A DNA stretch of 64,000 nucleotides. Origin: Sipunculus nudus (lineage: Eukaryota > Annelida > Sipuncula > Golfingiida > Sipunculidae). Numbering within the stretch: position 1 is the stretch's first letter; each line of letters begins with the position of its first letter. Location: positions 73,407,642 to 73,471,641 of the forward strand of contig CM049306.1 of the NCBI GenBank assembly GCA_026874595.1, written 5' to 3'. The notes under the pieces were generated by a model, which did not search any database, was not told where the DNA came from, and saw only the letters and a list, made by a program, of their open reading frames with translations. Position numbers and translations under genes: made by a program. This document shows, piece by piece, positions 31,511-42,400 of this stretch.

Positions 31511-33390
31511 ACTTTTTCAAGTTTACCGCAGAGGCTGCTGGCTCGAGTTGACTTGGGGAGAACACAGGGCAATTTTTTTTTAGTTTACCACCACTGAGCA
31601 GTGTTTATTAAATTATATCTAAAGTGAAAACACCGCTGAGTTGTATTTTACATATGCTTTCGATACAAAATCTTCGATTTATGATGTATATGACATTTTG
31701 AGTAGATTAACGACCTCTGGTGGAAGGGTGGTGCAGCAGATGGACAGGGAATATATTATTAGAAATATAATAAGTGTATTAGGAGAGGTGTTGCTAACCG
31801 TCATTGTGAATATGTGTCTTCTAAAACATTGTTAAAGGCTAATTTGACTATTAATTAAATTGGTTAAAAAATCTTGAACTTATGCCATAAAGGCTTAAGA
31901 CTCGTAAGTAGTCCACACACATTTGTCCCATTTGTTATATAATAAAAGACTTGATATGCTCTTGTAAGATCTCGATTTTATTTCAGATTGCAACACAAAA
32001 TGAGATCGGTATGCATTTATACACGAGCGCACATCTGCTGAGAGTCCGAGTCTGCGCAGTGTGCTGCAGCACGGATGTCAGCTATGACGTCAGCTGTGTC
32101 GGAGTACACATAAGTTCATACATATTCATGAGGACTCCATATTAGTTGAGGTTATCCCAAACGAAAGCCACTTGAAAACAGTGAATTAGCCGTTGCAAGT
32201 GAAAACGTATTATACGAAGGTCAGACTGACGCATTATTTTCACTATATATTATCATGTAAATAAAGCAGTACTGCATGCATACCTGACCTTTATTTTGAC
32301 GGCTCTGGCACATTGGTCTGAGAGACCATACTAAACTCTGTTTACAAATTCGGAGAAAGTGGCGCCTCATGTGACTCGTTTGAAAACTATGAACCTAGTT
32401 CTATCTCAGTCTGAAGATGGCAGCACCTCCTGGAGCAAACTGTGTAAAAGACACGCCTCTCACAGCATCTGGTGTCAGAATTTTTACTCTGCAGATAAAA
32501 ACATTAACTTTGCATGATTAAAAAGCCAAAATCCTATATTATCCAATAAACAAAACAACATATTAATGTCCTTTTTATTAGTTTGAGGGTGACACCTTCA
32601 GCCCGGCCCTGTCATATTATATTTAGTCCGGTGGACCTACACATCCGGAGCCACTTATCCTGTAATAATATCAGTCATCAAGGTTTGAAACTTCGAGTGA
32701 TAGCCAAACTGCAAGTATAATATAGCAATCACTCGAAGCTCTGTCGTTTCATTGATCGAGTTCGGCTCTCGATTGGCATGGCGACCGCTTGTCTCCGCTG
32801 CTGGGATCGGCGGATGGGGTTGCATGCTGCTTCTGTCTCTGTGGTTGTGGGTGCTGTAGCTTTCTTCGGGTCACCGGAATATGGGTAAAACGTAGGCGTT
32901 CTCTCGGGTCCCGCTAGCTTGGCTTGGCTTGCATCACGTCTGTCGGCTCCTTCAAATGAAAGTCTTAAGAGACAACCGGGGCAGCGATCCCAGATCACCT
33001 CAACCGTGTCTGTTTAATGACTTTAAAAACTTGATCCTACCATTCCTAGTGCTAGAAAATAGCTTTCAGGGTTAACTGTCATGACTAATATTTCTGATAC
33101 AATGTTTAATAGGGGATATGAAATCTATATATCAGTGCACAGCCAGCCACATCTTACCATCTAATTAGATGAATAGCTGAATAAACAGATGAACAGACAA
33201 CCAACCAGGCCATTATCTGATTACATGGGCAGAAGAGAAATCACTTGGGTGATTGTGTGTACTAGCCATGACAAAATGACTCTGTATAGGCTCTACTTGA
33301 GTCGTGATACAAGCAATATTGAGGGATGCATCGCAGTGGTTTCCATCATGTTGCATTCATATTGTGGTAAAACCACCCATAATCCTAACA
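31511..33390. other. Unassigned region with a CRE-like site
   Basis: An exact TGACGTCA lies at 32085-32092; unit 2 has TTACGTCA there (about 57150-57157). An 89-codon minus-strand open frame at 32729-32998 matches no family I recognise and is kept in unit 2 only as far as the near-identity of the DNA predicts. No gene is claimed. Confidence 0.4.
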
Positions 33391-33399
33391 TGATGCTAC

Positions 33400-33600
33400 T
33401 GTTACGGAGACAAATTGCTCAGGGGAAAATTTTGGGCCGATCCGGGATTCGAACCCCTATTCAAACCACAATACCCCGGGACTGAAAAAAATACCGTCAT
33501 TTTGGACGCGGCCCCCATTTGTTACGAAGACAATCTGCTAAAGGGAAAATATTGGGCTGGGATTCGAACCCATATCAGCGCCGCGTTTGCCCGCGTTCCA
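33400..33600 (-). repeat. Two tRNA-like repeat units (possible SINE or LTR remnant)
   Basis: Two related segments about 117 bp apart start GTTACGGAGACAA and GTTACGAAGACAA. Each ends in a T-arm-like motif which on the minus strand reads GGGTTCGAATCCC (about 33444-33456 and 33564-33575). In the first, minus-strand GGGCCG and CGGCCC could pair as an acceptor stem, but no anticodon arm is evident. They could be tRNA-derived repeats or decayed retroelement primer sites. Unit 2 copies lie at about 58464-58660. Confidence 0.45.
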
Positions 33601-34108
33601 AACGATTCACCAGAAAAAGAAGCTTTACCAGCGAAACAGTTCGGTCCGCTTTTATGTCAACCCGAAACACTACGGATGATTATATTTAACACGAGAATAC
33701 ATGTGAACTCACACCCCAAACTGAAATCCCGTCTCTATGGTAACGGGTCATTTCCTGTACCGCCTGCAAGTTGCCTGCGTCCTGTAACACGTACGAGCCA
33801 TTATTGTGTTCATGCGGTCATAAATTCAACAAACATGCCGAGGGGTTTACCAAAATGCTGATTAAAACCGAACTTTTCTCGCTTATGTTTGGTATTAGTA
33901 GAAAGTACACAAAAAATGCTAAGGATTGGTCTGGTTTATGTTAATTGACAGTGTACCTGACTACCTGTAGGCCACGAGGCGTTGTCAAAAATAACGAAAA
34001 TATTTGCATCCTCATGAGGCCTTATAATGCGTTCTCCAGACCTACACGTAAAGACTCTGGCAGGCCAGTAATCTGGTCATAATGTCAGAGGGTCGATATG
34101 ACGCTAGG

Positions 34109-34140
<32 letters not shown>

Positions 34141-34502
34141 CCATATATCAGAATTACGTAGCAGTAACCTTTAATGAGATTTTTTTATATAACTGTAACC
34201 TTTGCTTATAAATATTAAATATACACTATGTATAGCCAAACCAGGCTAGTTAGCAAATTTATAAATATTATGTTATATGCTATTAGTAGGATAGCCTTAA
34301 TTGTGCCACTGGGTGTGGCTAATTACCTTTGAACTTGTCAGGATATAACAGTAACCTTTAATGATTTTACTTTTGATGTAACAGTAACCTTTGGTGATAA
34401 ACTGTCTGATAGAGAGTCAGTTGTCATACTCAGTGATCACAGTACATAAAACATTTCAGTTACAGTACATTAAAGAAAGCACATTTTTTACAAATCATTA
34501 AT
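33601..34502. other. Unassigned; contains TA microsatellite and TAACCTTT repeats
   Basis: A TA run at 34118-34141 is shorter in unit 2. The phrase GTAACCTTTRRTGA recurs at about 34166, 34348 and 34383. A CpG-rich stretch up to 33860 could be regulatory but nothing decisive is visible. Confidence 0.4.
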
Positions 34503-35368
34503 ATTATTTCTAGTGTTGGGACGATACGGGTTTTTGATATCATGATAATTATTCAAATTTTATCGCGATATACCGTGATATCGCGATATTTTTAATTATA
34601 TATAAAGGCATTAATAAGCCATCAATAATGGTATTTATAACAACCACCTTTAAAGTCTTGACTTTATACAAGTCGTTAAGTATTAATATCATTTATACCA
34701 ATTGTGCCAGTACCACAGAATGACTCATAAAGTGATGTAAGTTGCATGAAGGTCCTGCAGGTGCGCAAGCTTGAGGTGCGGGAAGTCCTGCCCCCATCGT
34801 CGAATCACCCTTGTCAGAACTTTCCATCAGTTTCCTATAGCTACATAAAAGCCGAAGAATCCCGGCGAATTTTCGGAGAGCGTGTCATACCAATCATGGC
34901 TAAATATACCATCTCAATTTTATATGGCAAAATATGCAACCCGTATGGAATGTTCGATTCAGTGGTGACACTTTTATGTTGACATTTTCGTTCCATGCAA
35001 TAAAAGCATAAATATGTGTATTTATTGCTCTTTCATTATAATGTTATTTTCTCCTGGAATTCTCAAGCTTTTGTCCTATCTGATTCATCCTGCTACTTCC
35101 GGACATTTCCGACTAATCCCGAAGTCTGTAAGCACACGGTTCCACCCACACGCGTGTATTCAAATACATGTGGTTTATAAAAATAAATAAATGATTCTTT
35201 GAAATAAATTTATTTTGTACTTCAAGGGCTTGCTTGTGAACCAAAATCGTGAACAAAAATTGATATCCTGGTATCGCGATAATAGGAAAGTTGACGGTAT
35301 GATAACCGTAGCTGTCAGAAATCGTGATAATACTGTATACCGGTAACCGTCCCAACCCTAATTATTTC
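34503..35368. mobile_element. Non-autonomous hAT-type element with 8-bp target duplication, unit 1 only
   Basis: An 850-bp element (34511-35360) is flanked by ATTATTTC at 34503-34510 and 35361-35368. Unit 2 has ATTATTTC once, at 59560-59567, with matching flanks and nothing between: an exact empty site. The ends are inverted: TAGTGTTGGGACGATACGGG on the left and TAGGGTTGGGACGGTTACC on the opposite strand at the right. An 8-bp target duplication with such ends is characteristic of hAT transposons. No transposase is encoded, and subterminal ATCGCGATA-type palindromes are present. Confidence 0.92.
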
Positions 35369-37260
35369 ATATAAATCATAAAACTACTTTAAATATCCAA
35401 TATATACAATAATCTGTACAAACCACACTATCCGCACAATACTTATAATCAGTTCGTTACTATAATCAAGATATTATCAATTATTCTTTCCAAAGATGAC
35501 AAAAAAGTTCCAGCAATAACATGATAAATCGCTATTTAATAAAATGCATCTTCAAATTAATAAAACTCACAAAAGTGACGTAATCTTTGTATAACAGTGC
35601 CAACAGATGGTACCAGACCCAACAAATGGCAATAATCTTATAACATTTTATTTACCCTATTAACATAAAGCGCATATATTCATAAGAGGTTTACAATTAC
35701 TTATTTTTTTGCACCACTCACCGGAGTGATATTCAAATTTTTTTATTCAAACAAAAAGAAAACGCATACAATCATACGACAGAAAACATATTAACAACTA
35801 GTATATTTACAGGATGATGAACAAGAAATAAAGACGTCATACCTTTACCTATATACAAATACAAACCCTTATATATTTGTGTTGTTAAAAAAATGTATAG
35901 GGTAATAAAATACAAATCACTGTTCAATGGACACCGAATTGGAAAAAAAGAAATATATGGAATGTGTATGAACTATTCTAAAAACTTGCTTATTGGTTTC
36001 CATTTATCATGCATAATTGGGTGAAATAATAGTTTGTTTGGCCATGTTTTGTACAACAGTTCCAACAGATGGTACCAGATCCAACAAATGGCATTAATCT
36101 TATAACATTTTATTTACCATATTAACAATAAAGCGCATATATTCATAGGAGGTTAACAATTACTTGTTTTTTTGCACCACTCGCCGGAGTGATATACAAT
36201 TTTTTTTTATTCAAACTAAAAAACATACAATCATACGACAGAAAACATATAAACAACTAGTACATTTACAGGATGATGAACAAGAAATAAAGACGTCATA
36301 CCTTTACCTATATATAAAAATACTAACCCTTTATTTATATATTTGTGTTTTTAAAAATATATAGGGTCATAAAACACAAATCACTCTTCAACGGACAGCA
36401 CCGAATAGGGAAAAAAAGAAATATATGGAATGTGTATGAACTATTCTAAAAACTTGCTTATTGGTTTCCATTTATCATGCATAATGGGGTGAAATATTAG
36501 TTTGTTGGCCATGTATTAGTCAATATTATGTATTTGTATATGTATATTAAATATAAGCTTGAAACGTGAAAGCTGCCAAGGAGTGTCTTTACTATTACTG
36601 ACATACTAAGTGTTGATCAGTTAGTTTTGTTGAATATAACATGTTTTAGTAAGGTTAGCAACATCTCTCACAAAATTTTAACTAAAACAAATTTCTTCAT
36701 TATTTGATATATCATGTACTGGCATCTCATCTGGTTTATCTACGTTTATCGTAAGACCTGATGTTTTCTCAAAGTGTTCAAATGTCTTAATACCTTTCTT
36801 GATAGACTGGTAACCCCCGGCAAGTATTAGAGTGGTATCATCTGCATATTGTATCAATTTATATTCTTTATCTCCTATATAAACTCTTTTAATATTTGGA
36901 TTATTTCTTTTTTGCATATTAATATTTCAGATGGTAAAATGAATAAATATGGAGATAAGGGGCAACATTGTCTTACTCCTGGAGAAATTGTAAAATACTC
37001 AGTTGCCCAACCTATATTCATGACACAACTGCTGATGTTAGTGTAAAGAATATTAACCCATTTTAAAAAGAATTCTCCAATATTGTAGAGGAGACTTGAC
37101 AGTTTTCTGAATGTGGGACCTTTCTGAAAAATCAAAAGCTTTTCCAAAATCGATTTTATAAATAGTTATTTATTTTGTTTTCTGGCATATGCAAATAGAT
37201 CTTTTATTTTCATAATATTTTCCCAAAAGTCCCTTTTTGTTGATGAATCCTGTTTGGTCG
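35369..37260 (-). pseudogene. LINE (L1-like) ORF2 remnant, minus strand
   Basis: Minus-strand frames 36875-37147 and 36678-36917 contain successive LINE RT motifs: FFLKWVNILYTN, GVRQCCPLSPYLF (motif B), KLIQYADDTTLI (catalytic YADD, motif C) and SGLTINVDK (motif D). A stop and frameshift separate them. Downstream (35540-36540) is a roughly 460-bp segment present twice in tandem (for example CAACAGATGGTACCAGA at 35601 and 36063), probably the LINE's 3' part. The related copy at 59740-61470 has a deletion of about 33 bp before YADD. Confidence 0.8.
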
Positions 37261-38685
37261 GAATTTAAAATATGAGGTAATCTTTTCTTGTTAATTTGAC
37301 GAGGTTTTTGCAGTTATTTTATAATCTGTATTCAACATTGAAAAAGGAGGCCAAGTTTTTAGATATAAGACTTTGTACAACAGATCTAAACAGTGACAAC
37401 TATTCCTAACAATAACCTATTTTACATATTGGTAATAATGCCACAGTATATTAGGTAGAATAATAACTTTAGTGATGGTATATACCGCAAGAAATTAAAT
37501 TCCCACATCTTTGTATGATCACTCTGTGAGGATGATTCCCGTTGATATTATCAGTAGCTTTAATGAGTTTATTGCGATCTAACATTGACCTTTGGTGAGT
37601 TATTTGTTTGAGTGAGAATGTCTTATGACAGTATCCATGAAAGGTTGTGGTTGCAGTACATTATAGATTTTCATTCATTTTTATATACTTTGATGCAGAA
37701 TAATCAACCTTATAATCGCCTATATAAGCCACCCCCCCCCCCCCGACTCAAGGTAAGTCCATTATACCGAGCTGTTTACTCTTACTGGTTATTTGGATAT
37801 TAATCTGTTCGAGTATATCACAATAACTAGATATTTTATTTCCATAATTCTTATTACAACACTGATATTATATTTAGCAACAGTAATATTATATATATAT
37901 ATTGAAACAGTAATATATATATTTGAAAACACCATTTAAAATTTATTTAATCTTCAACGCAACCGTAATTAAATAAAATAATAAATGTTTCAGTGAATTT
38001 GTGATTTTACACAAATTATATTTATATTTATGATTTATATTGATATTTCCTAAATTTGTAAACATTTATAATAAAATATTTGTCAAGATGGGTATTGTTA
38101 TTCTATTAATAGGTTTTGTATGTGTATGCCCACAAAAGGTTACTAATTGGTTACTGTTACACAAGAGATCAGATGAGATTAATGGGAATAACCACACATA
38201 CAAAGTTAATGTGTGAGTACAGTTAATTGGCTATGGAATATATACACCATCACTACAATTATTATTCTACTTCCAAAATTAATATTTTGCTTGGATAATA
38301 ATTTCTTGGCCTGTTACTTTTGTTTTACATTTTATTCAATTTTAATATAGTAAAGTTTATTTACTTTGGATCAGTGGTATTACACTTATTTCAGATAAAT
38401 TAAAGATACAGCTTGCTATATATGATTAATTGCACCATTACTATCTGATATTGCGTTGGTACACATATTAAACACCATTTGTTTATATAACTATTCATCC
38501 AATTAGATGGTATGGTGTAGCTGATGCATAGAAGATGACTGGTGTCCTAATAGTTTACCATGCAGACCACACTGCAAACAAGACAAGTAGTGTTTTAGAC
38601 CCTTATCCTGACTTGCATGTTGACTTTGGGGTGATGTAAGTAGATTTGAAAGTACAGTTGGAACAAAGGAAAATACGCCGCATGT
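37261..38685. other. AT-rich sequence with a poly-C tract
   Basis: A run of about 14 C at 37731-37744 varies in length in the later copy (about 61929-61942). TA-rich runs occur near 37890-37920. No gene was recognised. Confidence 0.5.
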
Positions 38686-38689
38686 GGGA

Positions 38690-39240
38690 CAACAACTATA
38701 CTTGTGTAATCGAAGAAAAATTGTCCACTCGAAATGAGGACTTTTAAAACAACGTACTTTTGAAATATGCATTCCTCAAACAGGACACTCTGCTAGGTCA
38801 TATGCTGTCCCCTTTTTTTGGTTTTAAGGACTTTTATAACTGGTTATCGCCCATTCTCAATGTCTTTAGTGCTTGAAACGAGTGCTTGTGGTTTAAATGA
38901 CCCGCCAGTATTCATCCGCGATGCTTTCATCTTTATGCTGATGACATTTTATTTAATTGTCCCCCGAATTATCCAATTATTGTGTAATAAAAACACGTAC
39001 AGCCCACCATCGCACTGATAGGCTGAATCGGCTCTGTATAAATCCAAAAATATCATCTATCATCTTATATGCCCTGAAAGCAATCTAATCAAACGAATAT
39101 TTGGATAGCCAATGTTAACCTGGCATTTGAAGATTACAAAAAAATAGGCGTTATCATCTCCTAGGTCTTGCGCAAAAAAAAAACAAAAAAAAAAACCTAT
39201 ATGCGTCCTGCGATACATAACATAATAAGAAGGTCTTGTT
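38690..39240 (+). pseudogene. LINE RT fragment upstream of DNPH1-B
   Basis: The plus strand contains LYADDILFNCP (about 38934-38966), the YADD box equivalent to the decayed YTDD upstream of DNPH1-A. It is followed by IANVNLAFED (about 39103-39132), also present upstream of A. Frames are broken. Confidence 0.7.
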
Positions 39241-39419
39241 TTCAGGCTAAGCCGAAAATTAGATACTAATAGTAAAATACAGTGCATAATGCTTTAAAAC
39301 AAGTCAAATATGAAAAGACTTGAACCTCATATCAATTCATGTTTTAGATATATCTTAATTGTTATCTAACCTAATTTACATGTTTTCATGAACAAATTTT
39401 TACTTTCGTTTTTCAGAAT

Positions 39420-42400
39420 ATGATGCTAAACATCTATTTTTGTGGAAGCATCACTGGAGGGGAGCAGGACACCCCGCTGTATCATCGCATCATACAAAAG
39501 TTGAGAACTTATGGGAAAGTGCTGACAGAATTTGTAGGAGACAACTCATACCGCAGTAAACTTGAAGGTAATATGGTATACCTGTATGTACTCCAGGACA
39601 TTGTAAATGAACCTTATGATTAAATTATAATTGAAATGCCAAAAAAAGTTTGCTATATATTTTATATAGCTCAGTTCAGTCAGAACCAAATAATTGAAAT
39701 CAACCCATCTGAGGATTCAAAAGTTATAGCATTATTGTATGCTATTTTTAATGTTGCTTAGAAGATGTGTTTATTGGAATGCAGTGAAAATATTTATATT
39801 TCTACACAGTTCAGTACCTTTTTCATTCAAAATCCTGAAAGGCGTTATTTGAAGGGTCATTGGAACATCAGCAGTTACAGAATAACTTTAACAGATGCAA
39901 TCTTGTAATTGCACTGAAACATAAAAGTAGATGAATAATACCTGATAAAATGAGTACTTCATTACTTCTTCCCAAGAAGAAGGGGTGTGGGTTTCAATAT
40001 ACATCTCAGGACCGGTGATGAGGTAAAATGATGTCTTGAGATGTATATTGAAAGCGACCCCAGGTGTCTAGCTTGGATGCACAGAGACCTTGCTTCCGCG
40101 GGCCTACTTGCCCGCCATATCATGAAAATATTATTACAATCGTAACCATTTCCAGTGAATCAACTTTTCACATGCTTTATCAACAAGAACACTGGAAAAA
40201 AGTTCTAAAAAGAAGAAATGGTGTAACGTGGAGAGAATAAAGTTGTACATTGCCTGTGTAGTATCTGGCGAAACCTGTCAGACGTGCTTCCGCCGGTCAG
40301 ACTGACTTCTGCTGCTTATATAAAACAATTAAGTTTGAGTGGTAGAGAGTCATCACATACCTTCATATAAATTAACTGAAGCAGGTTATCTACAAAATAT
40401 ACACAATCTCAATACAAAATTAATGATACAACAAGCATATGATTCATTCACAAAAATACATTAAAATAATTAAATAACAAGTTATTAGATACTTGAAAGA
40501 AAGCTACCTGACAATATATAAGTACAATTATGATAAGTATAACCACACATGCAAAAAAGGTCATTTAATGTCCTCCAAATACGCATTATCTTCTGCTTCT
40601 TCCCTGTTTTGGTCCGTCTTCTTCCTCTTCACTCTTCCAGCGTGTCCCCTATTCTCAGATCTGATCTGCTTAATGACGTCTTGTCGACATAATACAGCCA
40701 CTACACTGATGAATATCGCCTGACTGGTTTTGGCTGACGACCACTTCGAGTCATGGCAGGAAACGGGTTCTCATCATCTGATGAACTTTCTCCAGTTTCC
40801 TCACCAGACGTGACGATGGCTGACTTTGTTGGTACGCGAGGTGCATGCCCGGCTTTATTTGTATCCTTCTACTCAGACCCTTCTGGTTCCTCCTGTTCCA
40901 TTTTATCTACAACTTGTCCAGATTAATTTTGCTGATCTCCCTCAAGCTCAGCTCCAAGCCAGTTGTCATACGTGCTATGATAAAGCTTTATGAGATCGTG
41001 GATTATGATAAACGGCTTACTTCTTGGAGTCTTCTGGACTTCGAAAATGAAATCACTGATCAGCCACAGTACCAGGTAAGGGCCGTATACCATCGCTTCT
41101 GAAGCTTTGGTGAATAACCTTTGCCGCGATTAAGGTACCGTAATATGACTGCTTGACCTGGCTGATAGTCTTCTCCATGTTCCCGCTGGTCATAGTACCT
41201 TTTCTTTTTCTAAGTAGCTCCGATATGTTTTTCACAAGCCAATTCGTGTGGTGTAGCTTATCTTCCAGGTTGTCTACTTATTGTGATAGGCTCAGAGGCT
41301 AGTGTTGCTGAGGTGGGCTTCTAATCATCATATCCAACGGAAGACGTGGTTTCCATCCGAACAGAACCATGGAGGCTGAGAATCTGGGACTAGGACGAAC
41401 ATATCCATTTACTTTTAAGAAAAAAGAAATGTTCGTCCAAGTCCCTTTTGGTATCTGAGCCAAATTTAGCTATCATTGAATCTTTATAGAGTTGGATCTT
41501 CAACAAGTCCGTCACTTTGTGGTTGATTGCTCATGGTATTTGTCTTCTTTATGTCAAGTTGCTGACATAGTTCCTTGAAAACTTGAGACACAAAGTGACT
41601 TCCTTGGTCAGGATGGACATGAAGTGGCAGACCCCACAATCTACGCATTAGTATGTATAAATCAACTATCCTGTAAATTCCCGTGTTTGGAATGGGCCAG
41701 GCCCCTGTCCATTTTGAGAAATAGTCTTCTATCACTAATATGTAACTGTTACCAGATCGTGTCTCGGGAATTGGTCCTATGAGGTCCATGTCTAGTTTTT
41801 CCACATGAGCTCCAACATAATATTTGGTCATCGGTGACCTTTTAGACTTGTTAGTTTTTTCCCGAACGTGGCATGGCTTGCATTCTCTGTAGTGGCCTAA
41901 ATCATCATTCATGTTTACCCAAAAATAGCATTGTTTAACCCTAGCACGTGTTCATTTTACACCAAGATGTGCCACTGTGGCGTCATCATAAGATTTCTCC
42001 AATATGTCTTCTTGGAGTGCTCTTGGTAATACCAGTAAGCGGATATTATCTTTAACATGATCTGTTTCTCTTCTGTATAGTATTCCATTGATGACTTCCA
42101 GTTGTTTCCAAAGGCCGAGGCAGTATTTGACCGCCGAAGAAAGATCTGAAACTTTCTTCCAAGACGGCCCCTCTCCTCTTCCGAAAGAGGAATGGGTCTA
42201 ATAACTGGGTCTTCTGGGAAATGTGAAAATTGTAACATCAAAGTTTTTGAAACCATCTAGCATATTTGTTCTTCTGGCTCCTTGAATTCAAAAGCAAAGT
42301 TAGATCGCCGTGATCGTTTATTACTAGAAATTCACGGCCATACTGGTATTGATGGAAGTGACGGACCGCTTTGATTATTGCTAGCAGTGCCTTCCTTGTT

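Larger units (their letters stand above)
14404..39475. repeat. Tandem duplication unit 1 (about 25.07 kb)
   Basis: From within DNPH1-A exon 1 to within DNPH1-B exon 1, nearly every landmark recurs about 25,060-25,080 bases later: DNPH1 exons 2-4, the intronic Gypsy element with its internal insertion, satellites and the tRNA-like repeats. Sampled stretches differ by about 0.5-2% up to 34.5 kb. Sampled stretches of 35.4-39.4 kb, compared with 59.6-63.6 kb, differ by about 4-7%. Unit 1 alone has the 850-bp hAT insertion. Confidence 0.95.

Noticed and set aside
32729-32998. 89-codon minus-strand open frame
   Set aside because: No recognisable domain, no splice context and no independent conservation. 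The moderate GC content explains the open frame.
33430-33520. Possible functional tRNA gene on the minus strand
   Set aside because: A T-arm and a possible acceptor pairing exist, but no anticodon arm of normal size and no good A box.
33415-33861. 148-codon open frame also intact in unit 2 (58479-58925)
   Set aside because: The units are about 98-99% identical here, so an open frame surviving in both is expected. The translation runs through tRNA-like repeats and shows no domain.
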